Assembly: GCF_012524115.1 (NCBI RefSeq)
Contig: NZ_JAAZWB010000081.1
Span: 164,273 to 228,272, forward strand
Length of the DNA stretch: 64,000 nucleotides
Direction of reading: 5' to 3'
Origin: Bacillus sp. RO1
GTDB lineage: Bacteria; Bacillota; Bacilli; Bacillales; Bacillaceae_I
Shown: in pieces, positions 1 through 8,300 of the stretch
Numbering within the stretch: position 1 is the first letter of the stretch
How the letters are laid out: each line of letters opens with the position of its first letter
Notes under the pieces: model-generated
Told to the model about the DNA's origin: nothing
Seen by the model: only the letters and a program-made list of their open reading frames with translations
Databases searched by the model: none
Translations under genes and position numbers: made by a program

Positions 1-12
1 GAAGAGAAAAAG

Positions 13-33
13 GGCTGAGGGGACAGGGACGCC
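13..33. repeat. REP-like dispersed repeat copy
   Basis: Contains the core GAGGGGACAGGGACG, a member of the short family (GGGGACAGGCACG and variants) seen in many intergenic spots of this window. Bases 1-694 hold no convincing gene; they hold this repeat, a terminator, a TTCGGTCAA-type element and a further repeat. Confidence 0.6.
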
Positions 34-61
34 GATTCTTCTAAGCTTTAAAGCGTCGTCG

Positions 62-108
62 TAAAGTATGGTGTGAGGATTTAAGGGTCTTCACACCATA
101 CTTTTTGG
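62..108. terminator. strong bidirectional hairpin terminator
   Basis: An inverted repeat with arms AAAGTATGGTGTGA and TCACACCATACTTT is followed by a T run. It probably ends a gene lying left of the window. Seen directly; the role is inferred. Confidence 0.7.
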
Positions 109-175
109 TTTGAATATAGTGAGCGACAAATGGTTCTTTCTTCTGTACAGCTGAAAATGCTGAAATTTTAATAGA

Positions 176-425
176 AATGCTTAATTTTTGCTGTTTGGAT
201 TTGGTTCGGTCATTTATCCTCCTGCTTCGGACAAAAAAGGTTCAATTAGAGTAAGGGTTCGGACAAAATGCAGCGACGTTCGGTCACCTTTCGACCGCCT
301 TCAGCCACTCTAAAATTTGGTTCGGTCAATTTCAGCAATACTTCGGTCAACTTTGCCAAAACTTTGGTCAACTTTCATGAATCTTCGGTCAAAATTCCGA
401 AAACTTCGGACATTTGATCAAACAC
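176..425. repeat. TTCGGTCAA-rich dispersed element, copy 1
   Basis: An intergenic stretch made of reiterated short words TTCGGTCAA, TTCGGACAA and CAACTTTGCCAAAAC. A second copy with the same order of words lies at about 4133-4405; both end with CTTCGGACATTT followed by an ACACGGG motif. Open frames through it are not protein-like. Confidence 0.7.
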
Positions 426-521
426 GGGTAGAAGTGAGGAATATGGAGGGGATAGGCACTCTAACCCGTTTTTGCTTTAATGTAAAAAAGTATGGTTTAT
501 GCTATTTTTCTTAGATAACTT

Positions 522-636
522 TTTTCAAACAAACGTTTAATTAATTTAATTTCTGAAGTTGATAAATGTGTATTTAAAATACATCGAGTAATATCGACTA
601 TTTTCGCATAGTATGTTGCGATAATAGTTTGTAGAA
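522..636. repeat. AAACAAACGTTT / ATCGACTATT repeat, copy 1
   Basis: The block starts with CAAACAAACGTTTAATTAA and, about 60 bases on, carries CGAGTAATATCGACTATT and GCATAGT. The same layout recurs at 2957-3070 and, more decayed, at 10925-11035. The first part is a near-palindrome like a TetR-type operator, but its role is unknown. Confidence 0.65.
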
Positions 637-694
637 GGTGTTGAATATTTCAAGAAATGGGTTGCAGGTCTCCGTGTCCCTGCAACCCAACACA

Positions 695-1462
695 TTAATT
701 TTCAACCTGCACCTTTGGTTTCTCTTTAGAAAGAATCCACCCAAGTACCCCAATCAACACAAGCACAACCCAGAACGTAATCTTCCAAGGTGCTCCCTTA
801 GCAAAGCCTTCCGAGAGGATCGCCAATTCAGGATGCGAAAGGGCGTATACCCCTAATTTTACCCCAACCCAACCTACCACAAAGAATGCAGCGGTCTCCA
901 ATCCAGGACGTTTTTCAAGCAAGGTGACAAAGTATCCGGCCGCAAATCTCATGATCACCAATCCGATAATTCCACCTGCAAGGATGACGGCAAAGTGTCC
1001 GCCGTCCAAACCACCGATTGTCGGAAGGTTTGTTGTCGGTAGCATAACCGCAAGTGCAACCGCAGCAAGAATCGCATCTACAGCAAAGGCAATGTCAGCC
1101 AGCTCTACTTTGATAACAGTCATCCAGAAGCCAGAGCCTTTCTTTTCCTCCGCATGCTTTATGAGCTTAGGCTTTAATACATGCTTTTTCAAAAGATGAT
1201 ACACAGCAATCCCCAACAAATATAATGCCCCTACAGCCTGCACCTGCCAGATGTGGACAAGGTAGGAAATAAGGAATAAAGATCCAAATCGGAACACAAA
1301 TGCCCCTGCTAAACCGTAAAATAAAGCTTTCTTTCGTTGATTTTCAGGTAAATGCCTTACCATCGTTGCAATGACAAGCGCATTATCCGCCGCAAGAATT
1401 CCTTCCAGACCAATGAGAATGAGCAACACCCAACCGTATTCAAGCAACAATCCAATATCCAA
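695..1462 (-). CDS. TerC family membrane protein (YkoY/YceF-like), probable Mn2+ exporter
   Basis: A 255-residue polytopic membrane protein of the TerC family. Visible family signatures are the early acidic membrane motif EGILAADNALV near residues 20-30, LAGAFVFRFGS, and VELADIAFAVDAILAA in the middle, which supply the Asp/Glu residues expected to bind metal. The TTG start is chosen because GCGGAGGA lies just upstream and the product then begins MDIGLLLEYGW, parallel to the paralogue at 14351. The leader carries a yybP-ykoY riboswitch with a terminator (1752-1945), so expression should rise with manganese. TerC proteins of this group are linked to Mn2+ export or metalation of secreted proteins; that role is inferred from the family. 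Confidence 0.88.
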   Translation of the reverse strand: MDIGLLLEYGWVLLILIGLEGILAADNALVIATMVRHLPENQRKKALFYGLAGAFVFRFGSLFLISYLVHIWQVQAVGALYLLGIAVYHLLKKHVLKPKLIKHAEEKKGSGFWMTVIKVELADIAFAVDAILAAVALAVMLPTTNLPTIGGLDGGHFAVILAGGIIGLVIMRFAAGYFVTLLEKRPGLETAAFFVVGWVGVKLGVYALSHPELAILSEGFAKGAPWKITFWVVLVLIGVLGWILSKEKPKVQVEN

Positions 1463-1524
1463 TTATTATCTTCCTCCGCTCCATTAATCTATTATTTATC
1501 TTTATCATGTAAAACAAGGTTCAT

Positions 1525-1665
1525 TTAAATGGCTGGTGATGATGGTAATGCCAATGATCTTGGTGGGGTGTGCAAGTCTAACGTTAAAATGGATATTGCA
1601 TACAATTTCAACGTGACAATAAAGGTTAACCAGATTAATAAATTTTTTTCAGAAAGGTGTTTCAA
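1525..1665 (-). CDS. possible small leader-encoded membrane peptide
   Basis: A 46-codon frame lies between the riboswitch terminator and terC, starting at a TTG 14 bases after AAAAGGAG. The N-terminal half is hydrophobic (KNLLIWLTFIVTLKLYAISI). Spacing is poor and there is no recognised homologue, so it may be chance. It would share riboswitch control with TerC. Confidence 0.2.
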   Translation of the reverse strand: MKHLSEKNLLIWLTFIVTLKLYAISILTLDLHTPPRSLALPSSPAI

Positions 1666-1751
1666 TTAAGATCACTTTTCTCCTTTTTATGGGTTTTTGA
1701 TTATGGTTCCTTAGCTATCGAAGTGTTGTTTAGATCGCCAATCCCTCCCTG

Positions 1752-1792
1752 AAAAATACAAAAAAACCTTTACCAACTAAATGGTAAAGGTT
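1752..1792 (-). terminator. riboswitch-linked intrinsic terminator
   Basis: On the minus strand AAACCTTTACCA, a short loop, then TGGTAAAGGTTT and a run of T. The same TGGTAAAGG sequence also occurs at the aptamer's 3' side, so antiterminator pairing is possible. It lies between the aptamer and terC, as in transcriptional ON switches. Confidence 0.8.
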
Positions 1793-1814
1793 TGGAAATA
1801 CACAAATATATCCC

Positions 1815-1945
1815 TTTACCATGATGGCAAAGGTCTCGCAAACAACGTCAACGTTGCCAGTTAAGCCGGTGATATTGCTATCACGTATTGTCGACATAAC
1901 TGTCAGCTACTCCCCTTTGGAGTATATGGGCTCAAAGCTTGAGCG
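1815..1945 (-). ncRNA. yybP-ykoY manganese riboswitch aptamer
   Basis: Read on the minus strand, the region contains the conserved 5' element AAAGGGGAGTAGC and the conserved 3' element GAGACCTTTGCC. These are hallmarks of the yybP-ykoY (mntP) Mn2+-sensing aptamer; the CAAAG and CTTTG sides can pair as P1. It precedes a terminator and the TerC gene at 695-1462. Family knowledge: Mn2+ binding promotes expression of exporters and TerC proteins. Exact boundaries need a covariance model. Confidence 0.87.
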
Positions 1946-1973
1946 TAGCACTAACTCATGTGCTATTGAGAGT

Positions 1974-2002
1974 ATCATATAATGTTCTGAATTATTTTGC
2001 AA
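1974..2002 (-). promoter_or_regulatory. SigA-type promoter for the riboswitch-terC transcript
   Basis: Minus strand TTGCAA, 17-base spacer, TATGAT. It lies just upstream of the riboswitch leader, so the transcript would start near 1967. Confidence 0.65.
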
Positions 2003-2016
2003 GAGAAATTTTAAGA

Positions 2017-2061
2017 GGGGTGAGGGGACAGGCACGGTGACTCGGTTCCTGTCCTCTTTCA
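2017..2061. repeat. REP-like palindrome
   Basis: GAGGGGACAGG and CCTGTCCTC face each other across about 16 bases, forming a hairpin. It abuts the 3' end of the rhodopsin gene. Confidence 0.65.
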
Positions 2062-2065
2062 CCAC

Positions 2066-2797
2066 TCATTGAATGGGCTGGGGTACTTTTGACGAATTCT
2101 TTCCTAACCTCTGCAAACCAAGTAAATCAATGAGGCTGAAACCAGCTTTTGAGAAGATGGGTAAAAACACAAAAAGTATGGTATCCGTTACTTGGCCAAA
2201 AAGATGAACACCAGAAGGGCCGAGAATCCAGAATGTAGGGTATCCAAACCAAAGAATGGTCAAGTATCCGGCCACAATGAGGTAGAAGCGATGTAGATTA
2301 ACGCTTTGTGACAGGGCCTTTCGTCTAAGGGGCCACCAGATGATATACATGATAAACATCAAGCCTACCCAACCTAACCCATACCAAAAGTACCTTACTG
2401 GAGTGGGAGATAAGTCAGCAATCAAGCCTGTCAAAATCATAAACACATCTGCAGCGATCAGCCCACCAATTAGCACCTTATCTTTTGGCATATAATGCAT
2501 TGCCGTAAAAGCTAACGCCACAAGTAAAAGCGGTGTTGTCACTAACCAGTCCAAATATCGTGCATAATAGGTTACTTTGTCTCCTATGGTGACATGCCCC
2601 TGCCCCAACGCCATGGCCGAATAAGCAGTTCCAGACCAAGCGACAATAATGAAAGCAATAAGAAATTCGGCTCTTGGCAACTTTTTTCGTTTAAACCCCA
2701 TTATTGCAAAAATGACAGCAGCAATGAACATGACAGCAACATAAAACCATAAAAGATTAACCTCAAGGGGATACATCTCAGTGTACAAACAATTCAA
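2066..2797 (-). CDS. microbial rhodopsin, Anabaena sensory rhodopsin-like
   Basis: A 243-residue seven-helix type-1 rhodopsin. Helix C has ARYLDWLVTTPLLLVALAF, giving R80, primary counterion D83 and T87; the position of bacteriorhodopsin D96 is A94. Helix G has FLPIFSKAGFSLIDLLG: K217 is the retinal Schiff-base lysine, P213 replaces bacteriorhodopsin D212, and D224 lies seven residues after the lysine. Anabaena sensory rhodopsin has the same Pro (P206) and Asp (D217), and the text WSGxAYxAMA and GLIADLS also resembles that protein. This argues for a photosensor or photochromic protein rather than an ordinary proton pump, though neither activity is proven. No transducer or retinal-synthesis gene is visible in the window. 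The start is TTG with a weak ribosome site; ATG at 2776 is an alternative. Confidence 0.92.
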   Translation of the reverse strand: MNCLYTEMYPLEVNLLWFYVAVMFIAAVIFAIMGFKRKKLPRAEFLIAFIIVAWSGTAYSAMALGQGHVTIGDKVTYYARYLDWLVTTPLLLVALAFTAMHYMPKDKVLIGGLIAADVFMILTGLIADLSPTPVRYFWYGLGWVGLMFIMYIIWWPLRRKALSQSVNLHRFYLIVAGYLTILWFGYPTFWILGPSGVHLFGQVTDTILFVFLPIFSKAGFSLIDLLGLQRLGKNSSKVPQPIQ

Positions 2798-2859
2798 CTC
2801 ACTTTATCGGTATTTTATATGTGGTTATTCTTTCCTGGAATGAGGAGTTTATTCTTTGG

Positions 2860-2886
2860 GGGCTGAGGGGGCAGGCACGCTGACCG
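2860..2886. repeat. REP-like dispersed repeat copy
   Basis: GGGGGCTGAGGGGGCAGGCACG, upstream of the rhodopsin gene. With the copy at 2017-2061 it brackets that gene. Confidence 0.55.
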
Positions 2887-2956
2887 GTCTTCACTTTAAA
2901 GAAGTCAAGTGAGGTTTGAGGGACATTTGGTTTCATGAAATTTTTCTTGAATAATT

Positions 2957-3070
2957 ATTTTTAAACAAACGTTTGATTAATTTTGTTTTTGGTGTTGAAA
3001 AATGAGGATTGAGAGCGTATCGAGTAATATCGACTATTTCCGCATAGTTTAGTGCAATAATTTTTGGGAG
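2957..3070. repeat. AAACAAACGTTT / ATCGACTATT repeat, copy 2
   Basis: TTTAAACAAACGTTTGATTAA, then CGAGTAATATCGACTATT and GCATAGTTT, in the same order and spacing as at 522-636. It sits between the rhodopsin and NERD genes. The rest of 2798-3194 is AT-rich with no gene seen. Confidence 0.65.
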
Positions 3071-3194
3071 GATTATAGATTCGTATATAGTTCTTTTTAT
3101 CTATTTTCTTACATAAAATACTAGATTTATACAATTTTCTACCCTAAAATTGGAATTGAATTAACTTATATTCCAAATCAAACGAGGTGTCTCT

Positions 3195-3986
3195 TTGTCC
3201 AATTATCAGAAAGCTGCAGTTATTTTATTAAGTATTATTATCGTGTTACCATTGTTGTATTTTATAATCCCTATTGTTTTGCCGTTTCTTTTTTTAGCTG
3301 GAATGGTCTATTTAAAAGCCAACTATGCAAGGATAAAAGGGGCGGTTGGGGAGCGGGCTGTGAACAAAGAGTTAGAGAAGCTGGGCCCGTTATTCACCGT
3401 GTATCATGATTTATATGTGCCAAATGAAAATGGAGGTACGTCGCAAGTCGATCATGTAGTAGCTTCGCCGACTGGCATCTTTGTTATTGAAACCAAACAT
3501 TACGAAGGATGGATTTTCGGAAAGGAAAATCAACGTAATTGGATACAGGTGATCTATAAGCGCAAAGAGAAGTTTTTAAATCCAATTTGGCAGAATTATG
3601 GGCACATTAAGGCGTTGAAGGGTTATCTCGGAGAGCAGCATAACTACCAATCTATTATTGCTTTCTCCAGCAGGTCCACGTTGAAGTTTGAAGATAATTT
3701 CAGTTCGGCAAGGGTTGTCCAAATTCCGCAGCTAAACAAGGTCATAAAGGAATCGTTAAGGCGTGATATTAGTGAGGTGGAGCTGCGAGGAATTAACAAA
3801 GCCTTGGAACAATTGGTCATCCAGGATGGGAAGCAAAAGAGAATTGTACATCAAAGGCATGTAGAAGCGATAAGAGATAAACAAGCTGGGAAAGTGGTTG
3901 TAAAACCAATTGTGAAGAAGCAGACTCTTAACGAGACGGATTTAGAAATCTGTCCAAAATGTGGTGGTAAGCTTTCAATTAAGTAG
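3195..3986 (+). CDS. NERD domain protein with zinc finger cut by an amber codon
   Basis: A 263-residue protein with an N-terminal hydrophobic segment (about residues 8-40) and a NERD nuclease-related domain (about 48-165) with GAVGERAV, the QVDHVV motif and VIETKHYEG, which match restriction-endonuclease-like active-site positions. The C terminus reaches CPKCGGKLSIK (C253, C256), the first half of a topoisomerase-type C4 zinc finger, then meets TAG at 3984. The same frame continues with the second half of the finger to a TGA at 4053-4055. The TTG start follows GAGGTG. NERD proteins are proposed to act on nucleic acid, but their roles are poorly known. The gene may be a recent nonsense allele, a read-through gene or an assembly error. 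Confidence 0.82.
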   Translation: MSNYQKAAVILLSIIIVLPLLYFIIPIVLPFLFLAGMVYLKANYARIKGAVGERAVNKELEKLGPLFTVYHDLYVPNENGGTSQVDHVVASPTGIFVIETKHYEGWIFGKENQRNWIQVIYKRKEKFLNPIWQNYGHIKALKGYLGEQHNYQSIIAFSSRSTLKFEDNFSSARVVQIPQLNKVIKESLRRDISEVELRGINKALEQLVIQDGKQKRIVHQRHVEAIRDKQAGKVVVKPIVKKQTLNETDLEICPKCGGKLSIK

Positions 3987-4055
3987 GGTAAATATGGATC
4001 TTTTTATGGGTGTAATGGATATCCAGTATGTAGATATACTACTAAGATTTCTTGA
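3984..4055 (+). other. read-through tail restoring the NERD zinc finger
   Basis: After TAG (3984-3986) the frame stays open and encodes GKYGSFYGCNGYPVCRYT and a short tail. This supplies the second Cys pair (CNGYPVC) expected for a C4 topoisomerase-type zinc ribbon. Retained reading frame and motif argue that the stop is recent. Confidence 0.8.
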
Positions 4056-4132
4056 GGGAAACGGACTGAGAGATTGGGTGTGCCGACCCGTAACAAAGAT
4101 TTGCTCGCTATAGTGGGTTTTGATAGAAATAC

Positions 4133-4405
4133 ATGTATTTTTAGTTGAAAATGACTCAGTTTTGGTCGGTGATTTCTGGTTCGGACATTTATCCCCTTTC
4201 TTCGGACAAAAAAGTGGAAAAAGACTAGGGGTTCGGTCAAATTAAAGAGACATTCGGTCAACTTTCAACCACCTTTGGACACTTCAAAATTTCGTTCGGT
4301 CAATTTCGGACAAACTTCGGCCAACTTTGCCAAAACTTCGGTCAACTTCGGACAAACTTCGGTCAAAAAACCAAAAACTTCGGACATTTAACTAAACACG
4401 GGCTG
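4133..4405. repeat. TTCGGTCAA-rich dispersed element, copy 2
   Basis: Same words and order as copy 1 at 176-425: TTCGGACATTTATCC, TTCGGACAAAAAAG, several TTCGGTCAA and TTCGGACAA units, and CTTCGGACATTT near the end. No protein-like frame runs through it. Confidence 0.72.
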
Positions 4406-4440
4406 AGGGGACAGGCACGCCGCCCCTCAGTGGGTCGCGT
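4400..4440. repeat. REP-like dispersed repeat copy
   Basis: GGGCTGAGGGGACAGGCACG followed by the related word GTGGGTCGCG. It joins the end of the TTCGGTCAA-type element and abuts the 3' end of the TetR gene. Confidence 0.6.
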
Positions 4441-4449
4441 TGCCAGCCC

Positions 4450-5289
4450 CTAAAACCCAAACCACCGATCCAACACCAACGCCAACCATTTCCCCTCAGG
4501 ATGAACGCGGACATTCTCAATCAAGCCTTTTCTGACTGCAAGCGGCAGCGAAGGTTCTATTATATCCTCCCTCAGCATCTGCACCGATTCTTTAACCACA
4601 CGATTTTCGGTCTCCCCTGCATGCCTATCCATCAGGGCAAGCACTTCTTCCTTAGATTCAGAATCCCCAATTTTATCAGCATTCTTCAGATAAAACTCCA
4701 GATCCTCTGTAATGAATGGAATATTAGAATGCTTCGCGAGGCTATCTGTTTTCTCAACAAGAGACTGACAAAGTAAGTTCATATCCAAATCAACCTCGTA
4801 AAACAGGAATAGTTCTGAATATATCCGGATAAATCCCTTGATGCAGTAAACAATGTCATATTTGGTTGCTCGGACCTGGTCGCCATATATATTTTCCACC
4901 ATTGCCAATATGCTTTGAGACGTTTTTATGTCATAGGCTCTAGATTTCATCAGCAATTCCTGATTCAAAGAATGTGGCATTTCTTTTATTAGCACTCTTG
5001 CGAAGTCGGCGTGTTGTGCAAAATAGTGAAACATCAGTTTGTAAAACTTAAAAAGTAAATTCTTATCGTTTGCACTACCTGTGACTAAGTGGTCAGTCTC
5101 TGTTGTGACCATCTTGAAAAAGTAGTCGAGCATCTCCATGATCAACTCATCTTTTGATTTAAAAGATAGGTAGAAGGACCCTTTGGATATACCGCATTGC
5201 TCTGTTATTTGTTGGATGGAAGTAGCTTCAAAGCCTTGTTTGGCGAACAGTTCTGTCGCTTTTTCCATAATTAGTTGTTTTTTAGACAT
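4450..5289 (-). CDS. TetR/AcrR family repressor of the adjacent RND pump (YerO-like)
   Basis: A 279-residue TetR-type regulator. The N-terminal helix-turn-helix (about residues 5-50) has LFAKQGFEATSIQQITEQ and GISKGSFYLSFKSKDEL. The start at 5289 (MSKKQLIMEKA) follows AGGAGA; the open frame extends upstream without a better site. It diverges from an SwrC-like RND pump, the same layout as yerO-swrC in Bacillus subtilis. The shared gap holds a TGAC-N6-GTCA palindrome inside the pump promoter, so repression of the pump is the likely role. The ligand is unknown. Confidence 0.87.
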   Translation of the reverse strand: MSKKQLIMEKATELFAKQGFEATSIQQITEQCGISKGSFYLSFKSKDELIMEMLDYFFKMVTTETDHLVTGSANDKNLLFKFYKLMFHYFAQHADFARVLIKEMPHSLNQELLMKSRAYDIKTSQSILAMVENIYGDQVRATKYDIVYCIKGFIRIYSELFLFYEVDLDMNLLCQSLVEKTDSLAKHSNIPFITEDLEFYLKNADKIGDSESKEEVLALMDRHAGETENRVVKESVQMLREDIIEPSLPLAVRKGLIENVRVHPEGKWLALVLDRWFGF

Positions 5290-5311
5290 GTATTTTCTCC
5301 TATACATTTCG

Positions 5312-5340
5312 TTGACATATGACCGTATAGTCATTATTAT
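5312..5340 (+). promoter_or_regulatory. RND pump promoter with operator in its spacer
   Basis: TTGACA (5312-5317), a 17-base spacer, and TATTAT (5335-5340). The inverted repeat ATGAC-CGTATA-GTCAT (5319-5334) fills the spacer almost exactly. A TetR-type repressor bound here would block RNA polymerase. Seen directly; the repressor identity is inferred from the neighbouring gene. Confidence 0.8.
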
Positions 5341-5383
5341 ATGGAATAGAGTATATTAAGTCAATATAAGGGTAGGTGCAACC

Positions 5384-8300
5384 GTGAGAGGGTTAGTCAA
5401 TTTTGTAATTAGAAACAAGCTGGCAGTATGGTTACTGACTATTATCATTACCGTAGCAGGAATCTATTCCGGTACAAAGATGAAAACGGAAACGATTCCG
5501 GATATCTCCATTCCATTTTTAATGGTGATGGATGTGTATCCTGGAGCCACACCAGAAACTGTGATGGAGGATGTCTCGATTCCGCTTGAGCAGGTGGCGG
5601 AAGGACTAGACAATGTAAAAGCTGTTTATTCCAACTCCTATTCTAACATGGCAAACTTACAGATTGAATATGAATATGGAACAGATATGGATGAGGCAAA
5701 GCGAGCATTAACCTCCGCATTGGCTGATGTGGAACTACCAGAGGGTGCGCAAGAACCAATGGTCAATTCCATCAGCATGAACATGATGCCTGTTGTTGCC
5801 CTAAGTGCAAGCAGTGATACAGAGGATATCGTGGAACTATCGGCAACTGTCGAAGAATCCTTGCTTCCGAAGATCCAAAAGCTTGAAGGCGTTGCGTCCG
5901 CGACGATTGCTGGACAGCATATTGAAGAGGTCGAGCTTCGCTATGACACAGAGCGCATGGCGGAACTTGGGTTAACAGAAGACAATGTCAAACAGATGAT
6001 TCAAGCAAGCAACTTGGATGTTTCCTTAGGACTTTATGAGTTCAAAGAGGGAGAGGAAGCAGTTTCTGTTGACGGGAAATTCATGACTGCAGCAGAACTA
6101 GAGGAAATGCTGATTCCAGTCACTCCGTCCGAAACGGTTCAAGTTCCTTTTGTAAAATTAAGCGAAATTGCTGAAATCGAAGTAATTGGTAAAGTGGAAT
6201 CTGTCTCTAGAACGAACGGAGCAGACGCTATTGCGATTCAAGTGTTGAAACATCCGCAAGCAAACACGGTGGATGTGGTGAATCAAGTGAAATCCTTGAT
6301 GGAAGAAGAGCAGGAACGCCTTGATGGTCTAGTGATCGATGTGACCCTCGATCAAGGGGAACCAATCGAGAAATCCGTGACAACAATGGTAGAAAAAGCA
6401 TTGTTTGGTGGCGCGATTGCAATCTTAATCATCCTTTTATTCTTAAGGGATATCAAATCGACCCTTATCTCCATCGTGTCCATTCCGGTGTCCATTTTCA
6501 TGGCATTCTTACTTTTAAACTGGATGGAAATCACGTTGAATATCATGACGCTTGGAGCGGTGACCGTCGCAATCGGTCGTGTTATCGATGACTCCATCGT
6601 TGTTGTGGAAAATATATACCGCAGATTGCATTTGAAGGAAGAAAAATTAACAGGCCGCGCACTTGTCAGGGAAGCAACGCTTGAAATGTTCAAGCCGATT
6701 TTATCCTCGACGCTTGTGACGGTTGCTGTTTTCGCACCGTTAATTTTCGTAGGTGGAATGGTAGGCGAGCTATTCATGCCGTTCGCGCTGACGATGACCT
6801 TCGCGCTAGGTGCATCACTAATTGTAGCGGTAACCATCGTTCCGGCGATGTCGCACTTCCTTTTCAAGAAAAAGCTTTATAGCGAAAAGACAGAAAGCGG
6901 CCATAAGGAAATTGGAAAACTTGCAAACTGGTACAAAGGTGTATTGAACTGGTCCTTGAACCATAAAATCATTACGTCTATTATAGCGGTTGTTTTACTT
7001 GTAGGAAGTCTTGGACTGACTCCACTTATCGGATTCAGCTTTTTAGGAAGCGAAGAAGAAAAAGTCATGTACTTAACGTACACACCAGAAGCAGGGGAGC
7101 TAAGAGAAGAGACCCTTGCGAATGTGGAAGAAGTCGAAAAAGCTATGATGGAACGTGACGATATTGACATTGTCCAGCTATCAGTCACAGAAGGAGCCAA
7201 TGAACAAATGGCCATGATGGGTGGCGGATCTGACGGTGTGTTAATGTACCTCATTTTTGACCCTGACATGGAAAACTTCCCAGAAGCAAGAACAGAAGTG
7301 GAAGACTATGTGTTCAATATCGGCCAATCTGGTGAATGGAAAAGCCAAAACTTCGCCACTGGAGGAGCGATGGCATCCAACGAAATTAGCTACACATTCT
7401 CAAGTGAAAACCTTGATAACCTCAATGAAGCAGTGAAACAAGTAGAAGACGCGATGAGCGGAGTAGATTTATTAGAAAATGTATCTTCCACTGCGGAGGA
7501 AGCGTATGTTGAGCACACTCTGAAGGTCAGTCAGGATGAGTTGCTTCAATATGGACTGACAGCAGGACAAATCGTGATGATGCTTAGTCCACAATTTGAA
7601 GAAGTGCTGACAAATGTAGAAAAAGACGGCAAAACCCTTGATGTCATCGTAAAAGAAGAGCAAAAAGAGCAGCCGAAATCAATTGAAGAATTGTTAGAAA
7701 CTGAAGTTCCGACTGCTATGGGTGGGACGATGCCTCTTTCAGAGCTTGTTGAAGTAGAAGAAGGAACCACGTTGAATACCTTAGCTAGATCAAAAGGCGA
7801 ATACTACGCTTCTGTCAGCGGAACGGTCATTGGAGATGACGTTTCCAAAGCAACTGCAGAAGTGGATGAAGCCATCAGTGACGTGGAACTGCCGAACGGC
7901 GTAACGATGGAAGTTGCCGGTGTGACAGCAGACATGCAAGAAACCTTCACACAACTGGGGCTAGCGATGCTTGCAGCAATTGCGATCGTTTACTTCATCT
8001 TAGTTGTGACATTTGGGGAAGGAGTAGCGCCATTTGCGATCCTATTCTCCTTACCGTTTGCAGTAATTGGAGCCTTTGTCGGATTGTTGCTGGCAGGAGA
8101 GACGATTTCGGTTCCAGTTATGATGGGACTACTCATGCTGATTGGTATCGTTGTAACGAACGCAATCGTACTTGTTGACCGCATCATTCACATGGAACGT
8201 GACGGGATGACGATGCGCGAAGCCATCCTAGAAGCAGGCGCAACCCGCTTACGCCCAATCTTGATGACAGCTATCGCGACGATCGGAGCACTAATCCCAC

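Noticed and set aside
317..514. 65-codon frame in the TTCGGTCAA element
   Set aside because: Translation of a non-coding repeat; composition is not protein-like and the second copy is not open in the same way.
2066..4055. rhodopsin-retinal biosynthesis cluster
   Set aside because: No carotenoid or blh-type gene lies anywhere in the window; the rhodopsin is a lone gene.
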